Assembly: GCA_020634315.1 (NCBI GenBank)
Contig: JACKBV010000009.1
Coordinates: 73,318 to 137,317, forward strand
Direction: 5' to 3'
DNA: 64,000 nt
DNA from: Ardenticatenaceae bacterium
GTDB taxonomy: Bacteria > Chloroflexota > Anaerolineae > Promineifilales > Promineifilaceae
Position 1 is the first letter of the stretch; the number at the start of each line of letters is the position of its first letter. Shown here piece by piece: positions 52,363 through 61,297 of the stretch. The position numbers and the translations under genes are program-made. Below the pieces are notes generated by a model. That model made no database searches. It was not told the origin of the DNA and saw nothing but the letters and a program-made list of their open reading frames with translations.

Positions 52363-53865
52363 TTATGGAAGTTCTTGCGTCAATGCGCCTGTGCTGATGT
52401 CAAGCTGCCATGCTTGCGAATTGACATCCACAACGCGAATTGTCGTTGCCGTCAGCCAATCCGTCGCAATGAGCTGCTGCGCATCGGCAGGCCAAAGCGC
52501 CGTCACCTCGTTCGTCGTCACATCCACCAGCAGCAGCGTGTGCGTCCAATTTTGGCTGCACGGTTCATTGGCAACCGTGATAACCAGGCTGTTGTTATCC
52601 GGCGACCAGATGAAGCTGCCGATTTGAGCTTCCGCCGTCACATCTAATGAGATAACGGCCGCAGGGTTAGCCTCATCAAGCATGAGATTCCCCTGGTCGT
52701 CATAAGCAATGGCAACATCACGCAGCGCCAGCGCCGCTTTACCATCCTCGCGGACGGCGTAGGCGAGCCATGTTTCATCGGGTGAAAGAGCCAGATTGAG
52801 CGTGCTGTACGGAGGCAGCAGGGAGACGGCGCTGCCCGTTTCCAGGTCAATGCGCGTAAGGTCTGTGCCATTGAAGAAGATGGCACAGCCATCGGCGCTG
52901 CCGCCGTTGGTGAGGTAGAGGAAACGGCCGTTTTCCGACCAGCGGTAAATACTCGGAAACGTTTCGCCCAACCCAGCCCCGCGCCATTCCGCCACCGGCG
53001 TCCAGACCAGATTACGGCCATCCAGAGCACGCGCCGTGAGCGAAACGTAATAAATCTCCAGCCCGTCATCGGTGATAACGGAAGCTGAACGGCGTTGTTC
53101 CACCTGCCACAAGCCATCGGGAGAAGGGCTGACGGTCAAATCCATGCTGGCAGGCGCAGTTCCCGCCCACGACCAGGCCCCTTCGTTGTAGGCAATCACG
53201 CGATTATCGGCGACAGTTAGATAAAAGAATGCCGGACGGAGGACATATTGCGGGCCGCCGGTTGGCGGCAGACCCGCATCGTGCTGCTGCACCATCTCGT
53301 AATTGATGGCCGGTGCAAGACCCCATCCTAACGTGTCGCCCAAATCAGTCCAGGCTGCGGCAAAGCTGTCAGCCGGCGCAAAGCGATCAGCTGGCGGATC
53401 GGTCACAGCCGCTCCATTGTTCGCGGGCAAATCGAGCAGGCGATAGCTGCCGTCATGCAAGAAAACGTACAGCAATTGGTTTCCCTCATCTGCAATGAGC
53501 AGGCCATTTTCAAATTCCTGGGCAATGGCTGGCGTGAAAGCCGGGGCACTGCCGGGGCAAATAGCCGGGAGAGGAAAGATGATCCATTCGGCGGCCGCGC
53601 AGGGGACGCTGACTGTGGGCGGTGGCGCTGTGCTCGTCGGTATTGGGGGTGGTGTGGGCGTTAATATGACGATCTCCGGTGTTAGCGTGGGTGTGGGCGG
53701 GAGGGGGCTGCTGACAATGGTTGCGGAAGGTGTGGGGGCAACGGCCGTTGCCTCAACCACAATCTCGCGCGTCGCGGACACAGGCTCCAGAGTCGGCGTG
53801 CAAGCGGCAAAAAACCCGACAGCAGCTACACACAAAAACAAAAAGCAAACAAGTTGGCGCTTCAT
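52363..53865 (-). CDS. beta-propeller-like lipoprotein
   Basis: 500 residues with a lipoprotein signal (MKRQLVCFLFLCVAAVGFFA, then AC, lipobox FAAC), a Thr/Pro-rich stalk (about 45-85), and a body of TolB/WD40-like repeats (SPDGLWQVEQ, WSENGRFLYLTNGG, SPDETWLAYAVREDGK, FIWSPDNNSLVI). No enzyme motif is seen. GAGGTG precedes the ATG. It lies 90 bases before the LCP gene on the same strand and shares its stalk design, so the two may work together at the cell surface. Confidence 0.78.
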   Translation of the reverse strand: MKRQLVCFLFLCVAAVGFFAACTPTLEPVSATREIVVEATAVAPTPSATIVSSPLPPTPTLTPEIVILTPTPPPIPTSTAPPPTVSVPCAAAEWIIFPLPAICPGSAPAFTPAIAQEFENGLLIADEGNQLLYVFLHDGSYRLLDLPANNGAAVTDPPADRFAPADSFAAAWTDLGDTLGWGLAPAINYEMVQQHDAGLPPTGGPQYVLRPAFFYLTVADNRVIAYNEGAWSWAGTAPASMDLTVSPSPDGLWQVEQRRSASVITDDGLEIYYVSLTARALDGRNLVWTPVAEWRGAGLGETFPSIYRWSENGRFLYLTNGGSADGCAIFFNGTDLTRIDLETGSAVSLLPPYSTLNLALSPDETWLAYAVREDGKAALALRDVAIAYDDQGNLMLDEANPAAVISLDVTAEAQIGSFIWSPDNNSLVITVANEPCSQNWTHTLLLVDVTTNEVTALWPADAQQLIATDWLTATTIRVVDVNSQAWQLDISTGALTQELP

Positions 53866-54039
53866 CAGTTATTCACCTCACGGTCATGGTCGCCGCCAGG
53901 AGATTGTTTTGCAGCATAGGTCCCGGTGGGTAAGCATAGTGTGGCAGAAGCGGGGCAGCATTGCCTGACGCAACCCCCATGTTTGCGTCGTGGCATTTAT
54001 ACGACTGCACTGTGTTAAGGCAGAGTGGCGGATTTTTAT

Positions 54040-54077
54040 GGCGTAGTGCGCCTCGAATTGGGTTTACGCACTACGCC
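54040..54077. terminator. hairpin downstream of herA
   Basis: GGCGTAGTGCG and CGCACTACGCC around a 16-base loop. Plus-strand T run TTT only. The stem resembles that at 15877-15916. Confidence 0.6.
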
Positions 54078-54083
54078 TTTCCA

Positions 54084-55787
54084 TTAACCAAACAAATCAG
54101 CATTAATGTCATCCAGGCTCATATCGCGGGATGGCTTCTTTTTGCGACCACGCATCTCGTCGTAGAACTCTTCATCATAACGACGCGAACGCACGGGAAT
54201 AGGCATTTTCACGCCCCAACCAAGCAGCAGCACTTCTTCCTTCTCTTGCAAGCGAGCCAACATGCCGCGCAATTGATCACGCCCTGCCAACCCGGTGAGC
54301 ACGGCGCGAATGTCATCCTCATCACCGAGCCAACCGGTGATGCGCGTGCCCAATTGGGACATCACTTCGTCATCAATGCCAGACGGCCGTTGATCGACCA
54401 CCAGCAGCGTCACAAAATATTTGCGCAGTTCGCGGGCGATGATGCCAAATGCCGTTTGCCCGGCCAGATGCGGATTGAGCAGTTTGTGTGCTTCCTCGAT
54501 GGCAATCATCAATGGGCGCGGTGGAGCGCTGCCCATTGTTTTGTGTTCTTCGGTTTTCTTCACCCAATGCTGGCGAATGCGCCGCGTGAGAATGTTGCTG
54601 ACCAGCAAATAGTCAAGGTCGTTGTCAAATTCGCCGAACCCAAGGATGACGTGACGGCCGTTTTCCAGCTTGTCCACAATTGCCGAGACGGCATCACTGG
54701 CTGGCGTCTCGACCACGTAAGGCCGGTCGTAGACCAGCGCCAACTTGCGGTGCAGCGCCTCGGCCGCTTTCTCATGGACGTTATTTTGACGCGCCCATGC
54801 CGCCACCGAATTGGCGGCCGGTTCTGTCACTGTTTTGCCGGAGTCTGTTGTGTAGGTTTCTGTCGCGCCCGGCTCTAGTTTCATGAATTCGGCAAACCAG
54901 GAACGGCCGTAACTCCGTTCCAGCGCATTTAGCGTGACAGCGGCCGTATCCGTCAAGTTGAGCGTATCTGCCAGCAAATTAATGTCGCTGGTTTGGAAAT
55001 CACTGAGCGCCAGTTCCAGCGTGAAATCTGGCGTGTGGCCGCGCACCAGCGCTCCCTTGCCCAACGCCGCCACCTGCACATTTTGCCCAAACAACGATTT
55101 CAACCCCCAAACGCGTTTGCCCCGGTCTGTGTCGCTGTCATCGAAGGCGTATTCGTTGTGCATGTCGAAGACCAACGCCGCCGCTACCTGCTCCTTCATC
55201 ACGCCAGCCAGCACCATGCGCGTGAGGAAACTCTTCCCTGTGCCGGTCGCGCCAAAGATGCCGCTGCTGCGCTTGACCAGCTTCGCCAAATCCAGCCCAA
55301 CCGGGTGATGCGGTTCGGTGGTTGTCGTGCCGATGGTGAAGGAGCCGGGGAAGATTTCGGCCACATCTCCTTCATCAGCCAGGCGCACCAGGGCGTGATG
55401 GGCTGGAACTGTGCGTACTGGTCGTGGAGACGGCCGTTCCGCCTCACCTCTTTCCACCTTCTCCAACCAATCCATGTTGGCAATCGGGTCATCCGGGCCG
55501 CGATCCATCATCAGTGTGGGGTACATTTCCAGCGTTGTGTAGAGCGTTTTGCCGAGCAATGCCTGCTGGATGGCAGGCTGCATCCGGTCGCTTTTTTCAT
55601 CAGCAAAGCGCGGATCTGTAGCCCCTAGCTGTAAATCTGTCACCAGTCCATAAAAGCGCCATGTGCCGCTGTCACAGACAACAAAAGTGCCTTCTTGCAC
55701 CGTTTCTGCGGGAATAGTCAGCCGCACACGGAACCCTTCTTTCAGTCCGCCGCCGATAATGTAACCAATGGGTTCATCAATATTCAT
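54084..55787 (-). CDS. herA: HerA-type hexameric helicase/translocase
   Basis: 567 residues. An N-terminal HAS-barrel (IGYIIGGGLKEGFRVRLTIP, about 1-100) precedes an ATPase core with Walker A GIFGATGTGKSFL (Lys185), an ALVFDMHNEYA motif and Walker B PLMIAIEEAHKLLNP. A sensor VVDQRPSGIDDEVMSQLGT and a C-terminal arginine-rich tail follow. HerA rings pump DNA and work with the NurA nuclease in DNA end resection in archaea and some bacteria. It is the last gene of the run MFS-nurA-HAS-herA, all on the minus strand. Confidence 0.93.
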   Translation of the reverse strand: MNIDEPIGYIIGGGLKEGFRVRLTIPAETVQEGTFVVCDSGTWRFYGLVTDLQLGATDPRFADEKSDRMQPAIQQALLGKTLYTTLEMYPTLMMDRGPDDPIANMDWLEKVERGEAERPSPRPVRTVPAHHALVRLADEGDVAEIFPGSFTIGTTTTEPHHPVGLDLAKLVKRSSGIFGATGTGKSFLTRMVLAGVMKEQVAAALVFDMHNEYAFDDSDTDRGKRVWGLKSLFGQNVQVAALGKGALVRGHTPDFTLELALSDFQTSDINLLADTLNLTDTAAVTLNALERSYGRSWFAEFMKLEPGATETYTTDSGKTVTEPAANSVAAWARQNNVHEKAAEALHRKLALVYDRPYVVETPASDAVSAIVDKLENGRHVILGFGEFDNDLDYLLVSNILTRRIRQHWVKKTEEHKTMGSAPPRPLMIAIEEAHKLLNPHLAGQTAFGIIARELRKYFVTLLVVDQRPSGIDDEVMSQLGTRITGWLGDEDDIRAVLTGLAGRDQLRGMLARLQEKEEVLLLGWGVKMPIPVRSRRYDEEFYDEMRGRKKKPSRDMSLDDINADLFG

Positions 55788-55842
55788 ATCTTTCTCTCGT
55801 GCTTTGTCATGCGTAATCTGTGCATCACATTTGGTGCCCCGA

Positions 55843-56469
55843 TTACAGTTTGCTGATTACGGGCAAAACCGGCAGCGCGTCACTTAGCGCTTCCAATGTG
55901 GGGACAAGGACATCGTAGTTGCTGCGCAAGAGTTCGATGATTTCTTGGGTAACGGCCGTTGCCCAGGCCACATCCTCGCCCCGCAGCAAATACACATCGC
56001 GCACATGTGCCACCAACAGTTGATCAATGGGCACATTGTTGCTGTTCGCACGCAAAATCAGGCGCAAATACCCCAATTGGCTGGTAAACGCACCGATTTC
56101 AACCGGGTCACACACCAGTTCCACGGGGTCTAGATTCAGCGGCGGGCGCGGCGGCAAGCCGTGCCGAATGCTGCCCTGCACCTGATAGCCCACCGCCAGC
56201 ACGCTCATTTCAATGGGCAGCATGCGGTTTTCACGTTGGTCGTTGATCAGTTCCGTGCTCGGCGTTTCCGCCAGCACCAGGCGGCGCACCAATGGATCAT
56301 CATCAATGTGCATGTCATAAATGAGGCCGTAGATGGCCTCGCGGGTGTCGACCGGCTGTGCTTTTACCAGGCTGCCAAAGGCAGGCGCTTGCAGTTGGCT
56401 GACGCGGCAGCCGACGGCAAAGCCGCTGGTGCTGGCACGTAAAATACGCCCGAATTCCAGATTACTCAT
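55843..56469 (-). CDS. HAS-barrel-like protein between nurA and herA
   Basis: 208 residues with no membrane segment. The N-terminus (EFGRILRASTSGFAVGCRVSQL, then GSLVKAQPVDTREAIYGLIY) resembles the HAS-barrel that caps HerA and ATP-synthase-like subunits. The C-terminal half is helical (IDQLLVAHVRDVYLLRGED). There is no catalytic motif. GGAG precedes the ATG. Its place between nurA and herA, with 29- and 55-base gaps, suggests an adaptor or cap of the same complex. Confidence 0.72.
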   Translation of the reverse strand: MSNLEFGRILRASTSGFAVGCRVSQLQAPAFGSLVKAQPVDTREAIYGLIYDMHIDDDPLVRRLVLAETPSTELINDQRENRMLPIEMSVLAVGYQVQGSIRHGLPPRPPLNLDPVELVCDPVEIGAFTSQLGYLRLILRANSNNVPIDQLLVAHVRDVYLLRGEDVAWATAVTQEIIELLRSNYDVLVPTLEALSDALPVLPVISKL

Positions 56470-56498
56470 AACGCTGTCTCCAATCAGGTTGATTCATA

Positions 56499-57701
56499 TC
56501 ATACGCCAAAGCGGGTTTTGCCGCCGCGAGCCAATCCTTTGCTGCCCTGTTTGGCAGTCAGGCTGCGGCTGAGACCATGCTTTTGCATGTACAGGTCAAT
56601 CATGAAGTTGAGTTCTTCGTGGTCTTGATGGCCGACGACGGCCATTTCGTCGGCGCGGGCGATGACGTAGGGGTAGTCGCCGAGAATTTGGCATTGGTCT
56701 ACGAGGAGGGCGTGTACGGCCGTTACCCGTTCCTCATCCTCAGCTACCCAGCGCGGAATGTCTACCCGCGCAATGCCACGCCCTGAATGCAAATAAAAGA
56801 AGCAGACCTCGTTAGCCGGATCATGCTCGGCAAAACGTTCGTTAGGCGGGGCAATCATCACAAAAACAGGGCTGCGCTGGAATGGTTGCAGGAGACGACC
56901 GTAAATCACCGCATCCGCCAAACCACCTCCGGCACTGCGTTTACCTAACTCTTTCCACTCAAACTTGGAATCGTCCAGCCCGGTCAGAGCCAATAGCAAT
57001 GTGACCACATAACCCGTCATCGGGCGGTCGATATACCCCGCCAACAATGCGCCGCTGTCGTGAATCTTCGTCATGCCACGCAGCCAGACCTGCACTTCCT
57101 CATTGATTTGCCCATCACTGCCGCCAATCGGCCAGTAAAGCAGTCGTTGATCGAGAATCGCCAGCAGCGGCTGCGCGGCATGGCGATACGCCCACGCTTT
57201 GTCTGCCAGCGTGCCAATCTCTTTTTTGTCGCGTTCAATGCTGACTTTGCCGCTGTTGTAGAGAAAATCTGCCTCGGCGGCATCATCTTGCGGGTAATGC
57301 AGTTCTGGTTCGGAGAAGGGTTCTGGCGGCACGCCTTGCCCATGATGATAAATAATGCCGCCAATGTTCAGCAGATAATAGAGATGGGCGGCGTGGCGGT
57401 CGGGCATGATTTGCGAGCCGTCGGTGGCGATAAGCGTGGCCGTTGCTGGCGGCAATGGCGGATCGATTGGGACATCAAGGGGATGCAGGTCTGAAAACGG
57501 CCGTGCCGCACGGTAATGTTTGGGGTCTGCTTGGTCAACGGCCGTATCCAAAGCCCGCTCAATCTCCGTCCAGTTATTGGCATATTCGTGCAGCACCGCC
57601 AACAAATCCTCAACAAAATGGCGTCGCTCCCGCTGCCGCTGTGCCGCCGTTTGGGCCATATGCTCTAAACTATCGCGCAGCTTTTCAAATTCCAGGCTCA
57701 T
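56499..57701 (-). CDS. nurA: NurA-domain nuclease
   Basis: 400 residues. The NurA active-site start is ATLIATDGSQIMPDR (Asp94). Later come LLAGYIDRPMTGYVV, ANEVCFFYLHSGRGIARVDIP and a C-terminal VIARADEMAVVGHQDHEELN, whose acidic and His residues match NurA. NurA is a 5'-3' exonuclease/endonuclease that needs Mn2+ and the HerA motor. The start overlaps the end of the MFS gene by 17 bases. Protein length is within the NurA range. Confidence 0.88.
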   Translation of the reverse strand: MSLEFEKLRDSLEHMAQTAAQRQRERRHFVEDLLAVLHEYANNWTEIERALDTAVDQADPKHYRAARPFSDLHPLDVPIDPPLPPATATLIATDGSQIMPDRHAAHLYYLLNIGGIIYHHGQGVPPEPFSEPELHYPQDDAAEADFLYNSGKVSIERDKKEIGTLADKAWAYRHAAQPLLAILDQRLLYWPIGGSDGQINEEVQVWLRGMTKIHDSGALLAGYIDRPMTGYVVTLLLALTGLDDSKFEWKELGKRSAGGGLADAVIYGRLLQPFQRSPVFVMIAPPNERFAEHDPANEVCFFYLHSGRGIARVDIPRWVAEDEERVTAVHALLVDQCQILGDYPYVIARADEMAVVGHQDHEELNFMIDLYMQKHGLSRSLTAKQGSKGLARGGKTRFGV

Positions 57702-59124
57702 CGCGTAATAACTCCTGTTTGCGCGCCTCGCGCTTCTCTAGCAACTGCTGCTGAATGGCGTAAAACTGTTCGCGATTAAGCGGATAACGCCACGCAGCCA
57801 TGACCGCCAGCACCAACATAAAAGCAGGAATGACACTGACCAACAAGCGCAGCATGAACAACGCGCTTTCTGGCTGTTCGACATAGACGCCGCCCGTGGT
57901 GCTGCTAACAAAGCCACTGGCTGCCAGCAATTGCCCAACGATAAAAATGGCAAAAGCGGAGGCCATTTTGCGGAAAAAGACGAGATAGCCAGCGTAAATG
58001 CCTTCGCGCCGCTTGCCGGTACGCAGTTCATCCGCTTCGACAACATCGGCAACAATTGCCCAGGGCACAGCATTTGCGGCACCGTAGCCCATCCCGGCAA
58101 AAACGGCGGCAAGCAGCATCAGGTTTTGGCCGCCAGGGGGAACCTGGCTAATGATCAAGAGCACAACCGCCATGAACATCATACTTCCAATAAAGGTGTT
58201 GCGTTTGCCAAAGCGGCGCATCAACTGCACCACCGCTGGCATGGTCAGGAACGCAATGCCCAAGACAACAACCAGGAGCAAATTATCAAAACCAGGTGAA
58301 ACCCGCACATAATCGACTAAAAAGCGGACAAATACCACAAGAATGACATCCACACTGGTGAAACTGAGCAAATAAATGGTCGCTGCCAGGCGAAACGGCC
58401 GATTACTGAACACCTCTTTGAAAGTACGCAATGGCTGCACCGGGCCAGGCTCAGGAATGTTTTCCGGCTCCTCGATGTACTTAAACAGCAGCAGCAGCGG
58501 AATTGTCAGCATGAAGCCCCACATACCGGCCGTGAGAGCATACCCCCAGCGAATGCCGGTTGTGCCGCCGCCAAGCCATGGCCCCAAAATGTCTTCAGCT
58601 AAAAGCGTAAAGGTGCCGCCGGTAATGAGCGCCGCCAGAATGGAATTGCCCATGCGCCATCCGGCTAAATTACTGCGCTCGTCATAGTCGGATGTTAGTT
58701 CGGGGGTCAGGGCAATGTATGGGACGTTGACCAGTGTGTAAAGCGTGTCGAAGATGAGAAAGGCGATGCTGTAATAGATGACCAGTCCCGTCTGGCTGTG
58801 AATGGGCGGCACATAGAAGAGAAGGAAAAAGGTGAGGCCAAAGGGCAGTGCGCCAAAGAGGAGAAACGGCCGTCTCCGGCCCCATCGTGTCTGCATACGG
58901 TCGCTAATTGTGCCGACCAGAGGGTCATTGATGCTGTCCCAAATACGGCCAATGAGAACGGCCGTTCCCGCCGCCGCCGCATCAATCCCCACCACATTGG
59001 TTAAAAACACAAACCAAAACGCATTACGGGCCACCGTCGCTGCCGAAGTCCCCCAATCGCCTAATCCATAAATAAACTTAGTACGGAGGGGCAATTGGGG
59101 AAAAGAGGGATTGTTTTTACTCAT
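57685..59124 (-). CDS. MFS transporter, GPH (MelB-like) family
   Basis: 479 residues and about 12 membrane helices. LRTKFIYGLGDWGTSAA, IWDSINDPLVGTISDRMQTR with WGRRRPFLLFG and FGMGYGAANAVPWAIVADVV-like GMGYGAANAVPWAIVADVVE are the glycoside-pentoside-hexuronide symporter marks. It probably takes up a sugar with Na+ or H+. ATG 59124 gives the family N-terminus; the frame is open further upstream. Its end overlaps nurA, so it is in one transcript with a DNA-repair module, an odd pairing. Confidence 0.9.
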   Translation of the reverse strand: MSKNNPSFPQLPLRTKFIYGLGDWGTSAATVARNAFWFVFLTNVVGIDAAAAGTAVLIGRIWDSINDPLVGTISDRMQTRWGRRRPFLLFGALPFGLTFFLLFYVPPIHSQTGLVIYYSIAFLIFDTLYTLVNVPYIALTPELTSDYDERSNLAGWRMGNSILAALITGGTFTLLAEDILGPWLGGGTTGIRWGYALTAGMWGFMLTIPLLLLFKYIEEPENIPEPGPVQPLRTFKEVFSNRPFRLAATIYLLSFTSVDVILVVFVRFLVDYVRVSPGFDNLLLVVVLGIAFLTMPAVVQLMRRFGKRNTFIGSMMFMAVVLLIISQVPPGGQNLMLLAAVFAGMGYGAANAVPWAIVADVVEADELRTGKRREGIYAGYLVFFRKMASAFAIFIVGQLLAASGFVSSTTGGVYVEQPESALFMLRLLVSVIPAFMLVLAVMAAWRYPLNREQFYAIQQQLLEKREARKQELLRDEPGI

Positions 59125-59313
59125 ACGACATTCCAATGTGTCAGCAGATATTGCCAGTTTGACAGTGGGGCTAATGACGAGCATCCAGCAAGGCACAAAA
59201 AAGCAGGGAACCTTTTTCTGACAAGCATCGTCATTATAACAACGGGTTCAATTGTAATCAGGAATGAACAGAGAGCCAGCTTTACGAACCTACACTTTTG
59301 ATGGAGGTCTGAC

Positions 59314-59622
59314 ATGCCCACTTTATACATGATATTCTGGTCTTTTGTGATGATCGCCGCGCTTGGCATCTGGCGGCTGCGTAACCTCAGACAAATCATC
59401 GTGGTCGTCATTGTGACGCTGGTCGTTTTACTATTCAGCCAGACCTTATTTGTACAACTGGCAGTTAATGCGGGTATGGATCCCAGTATCGCCGCAGTCA
59501 ATCCATTTTTGTTCCTCGCCGCCGGGCCATTAGGGTTGTTGGCATTGTTGGTGATGCCCTGTGGCTGGTTAGGGCCAATCATTGGCTTAAATCTAGTGCA
59601 GCGTTGGAGCAGCGAAGCGTAA
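59314..59622 (+). CDS. small membrane protein of unknown function
   Basis: 102 residues with three hydrophobic helices (YMIFWSFVMIAALGIW, IIVVVIVTLVVLLFSQTLF, FLFLAAGPLGLLALLVMPC). GGAGG stands well before the ATG. There are no conserved motifs I can name. It is transcribed away from the MFS gene. Confidence 0.65.
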   Translation: MPTLYMIFWSFVMIAALGIWRLRNLRQIIVVVIVTLVVLLFSQTLFVQLAVNAGMDPSIAAVNPFLFLAAGPLGLLALLVMPCGWLGPIIGLNLVQRWSSEA

Positions 59623-59633
59623 ACGATATAGCT

Positions 59634-59664
59634 GCGCCTCTGCTTGAGTTTTCAGCAGAGGCGC
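59634..59664. terminator. bidirectional hairpin between convergent genes
   Basis: GCGCCTCTGCT and AGCAGAGGCGC around TGAGTTTTC. Few T residues follow. Confidence 0.7.
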
Positions 59665-59707
59665 AATGTTACGAATGGAACTTGTGCCCCTGTACGGTTG
59701 TGGAAAG

Positions 59708-60238
59708 TTAGCGTACACCAAATAACTTCAAGGCAAAGCGCAGCAAGCTCCGAAAAATTCGGGGGAAGACGCCCAGGCGTGGGCGTGCTGCCAGACTTTC
59801 TTCCATACGCTGCATCGCCTCCACAAAGCGCCCCTGGCGCAGCCGCATCAGGCTTAATGCACGCAGCACCTGGCTTTGTTTCTCCCGATCCCCATCTTCT
59901 GCAAATAATTGTGCCGCATCACTGTAATAGCGTGCCGCTTCGGTGCGATCTTTGGCGGCATATAAGTCGCCCAAATTGCCCAGGGCTTGCGCTTGCCGGT
60001 TGCGGTCGCCCACTTGCACAAAGAGGGCGGCGGCTTCGGTCAGTGCCGTTTGTGCTGGCTCTCGTTTGCCCTGCAAGCGGCGAATGACGCCGATGTTGTT
60101 GAGCATTTCGCCCTGACCGGCCATGTCCCCGGCGGTTTTATAGGCGGTAACGGCCGTTTCAAATGTAGTCACAGCCTCGTCATAAGCGCCAGCTTGAAAC
60201 AAGCGCAAACCTTCCGTTTTCAATTCGTCAGCATTCAT
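59708..60238 (-). CDS. TPR repeat protein (small)
   Basis: 176 residues with three to four tetratricopeptide repeats (LKTEGLRLFQAGAYDEAVTT, MLNNIGVIRRLQGKREPAQT, ALGNLGDLYAAKDRTEAARY, VLRALSLMRLRQGRFVEAMQ). It ends in a short basic-hydrophobic tail (RIFRSLLRFALKLFG) that could touch a membrane. AGAGGAAA precedes ATG 60238. It lies downstream of the double-HTH regulator on the same strand. Confidence 0.82.
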   Translation of the reverse strand: MNADELKTEGLRLFQAGAYDEAVTTFETAVTAYKTAGDMAGQGEMLNNIGVIRRLQGKREPAQTALTEAAALFVQVGDRNRQAQALGNLGDLYAAKDRTEAARYYSDAAQLFAEDGDREKQSQVLRALSLMRLRQGRFVEAMQRMEESLAARPRLGVFPRIFRSLLRFALKLFGVR

Positions 60239-60258
60239 CGATTTTCCTCTGCACAATG

Positions 60259-60288
60259 CAAAATGGCAGCGAAGATGCTGCCATTTTG
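60259..60288 (-). terminator. hairpin between the HTH regulator and the TPR gene
   Basis: CAAAATGGCAGC and GCTGCCATTTTG around a 6-base loop. It is upstream of the TPR gene, so it ends the regulator transcript or attenuates read-through. Confidence 0.7.
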
Positions 60289-60315
60289 TTTGTGTCTTTA
60301 TTTATGAACGGCCGT

Positions 60316-60975
60316 TTACCACGTAATCTCCAAAATACTTTCTGCAATCTGGCGCAACTGCTTCACATCCATCACACTCAAGCGCTGCGCCGTGTCCAGA
60401 TACACATTATTTTGCGGATTGGCAATAAACGCCTGCAATTCCGGCGATAAGGAATTAAACTGCTTCAGCAAACGCATTTCCGTTTCATGTCGTCCCAATG
60501 GGCCACGATCCGCATCCAGAAAATGGTCTACCGACACATTCAAAAATTTACTTAACGTTTCCAAATCCAGGTAGGGGATTGCTTCCTCGCCCGCCTCATA
60601 CGCCTCAATGCGCCGCGAAGGTACACCTAGCTCATCCGCCAAATCTTGCACCGAACGCCGTTCCTTCAAGCGCTGTTGGTGCAATAACACACCAATCACG
60701 CGATGGCGCAACGTTGCCAGATTTGCATAATCTACATGGAGCTGCGCGGTCAGGTTTTCACTACCCCAGAAATATCCCATAGGGACTTTCAAATATAACG
60801 CCAGCAATTCCAGGTCAGGCAAAGAAAACTGATGTTCTCCTGACTCTGCTTTTTCATACACCTTGGGCGATATATTTAAAATCTGGGCACAATCGGCTAC
60901 TGAGCGCCCGGCATGTTCGCGGGCTTCTTGCACCAACTTTCCTAAGACCTGGGCACGGGGGTTATTATCACTCAT
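60316..60975 (-). CDS. double-HTH (XRE-type) regulator
   Basis: 219 residues with two helix-turn-helix domains of the Cro/CI type. The first is at about 8-66 (VQEAREHAGRSVADCAQILN, KVYEKAESGEHQFSLPDLEL) and the second at about 95-150 (RLKERRSVQDLADELGVPSR, IEAYEAGEEAIPYLDLETL). A C-terminal helical part may be a dimer or sensor region. It likely binds the palindromes just upstream and so may regulate itself and the divergent ccm operon. Confidence 0.85.
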   Translation of the reverse strand: MSDNNPRAQVLGKLVQEAREHAGRSVADCAQILNISPKVYEKAESGEHQFSLPDLELLALYLKVPMGYFWGSENLTAQLHVDYANLATLRHRVIGVLLHQQRLKERRSVQDLADELGVPSRRIEAYEAGEEAIPYLDLETLSKFLNVSVDHFLDADRGPLGRHETEMRLLKQFNSLSPELQAFIANPQNNVYLDTAQRLSVMDVKQLRQIAESILEITW

Positions 60976-61041
60976 CTCGTTGCTCTTTTCGCAAATTCCC
61001 GGCTATTCGACAACTTGATAACAATTAAAATGAAGCCTATG

Positions 61042-61098
61042 CGCCTATGATACTTCCTGGCATAGGCGAAACCGATGTGATGCTACCCTATGTAGCAT
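61042..61098. promoter_or_regulatory. two palindromes in the regulator-ccmA divergent region
   Basis: CGCCTATG-11 bases-CATAGGCG (61042-61068) and ATGCTAC-CCTAT-GTAGCAT (61080-61098), both with perfect arms. They lie in the 322-base gap 60976-61297 between divergent genes. They are candidate operators for the double-HTH protein. The rest of the gap is AT-rich with no frame. Confidence 0.6.
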
Positions 61099-61297
61099 GA
61101 TGATGGGTTTCGCAGTTGTCTGATATTAGCATAAAATACAGCTTAGCATCAATGCACAATATTATGTACAGCAAAATTGTACTAAATTGACCATCGATCC
61201 GGCAACTGGCAATACCGGATAGTTTCAAAGTCGTCGTCATTTGCATAGCTGACAATACAACTTGTTATCATCCTGACAACGCTTACAATTACGTTCC

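Noticed and set aside
53961..54878. A long plus-strand open frame of 305 codons
   Set aside because: It lies antisense to the well-supported HerA gene, is rich in His, Gln and Arg as antisense frames are, and has no ribosome site.
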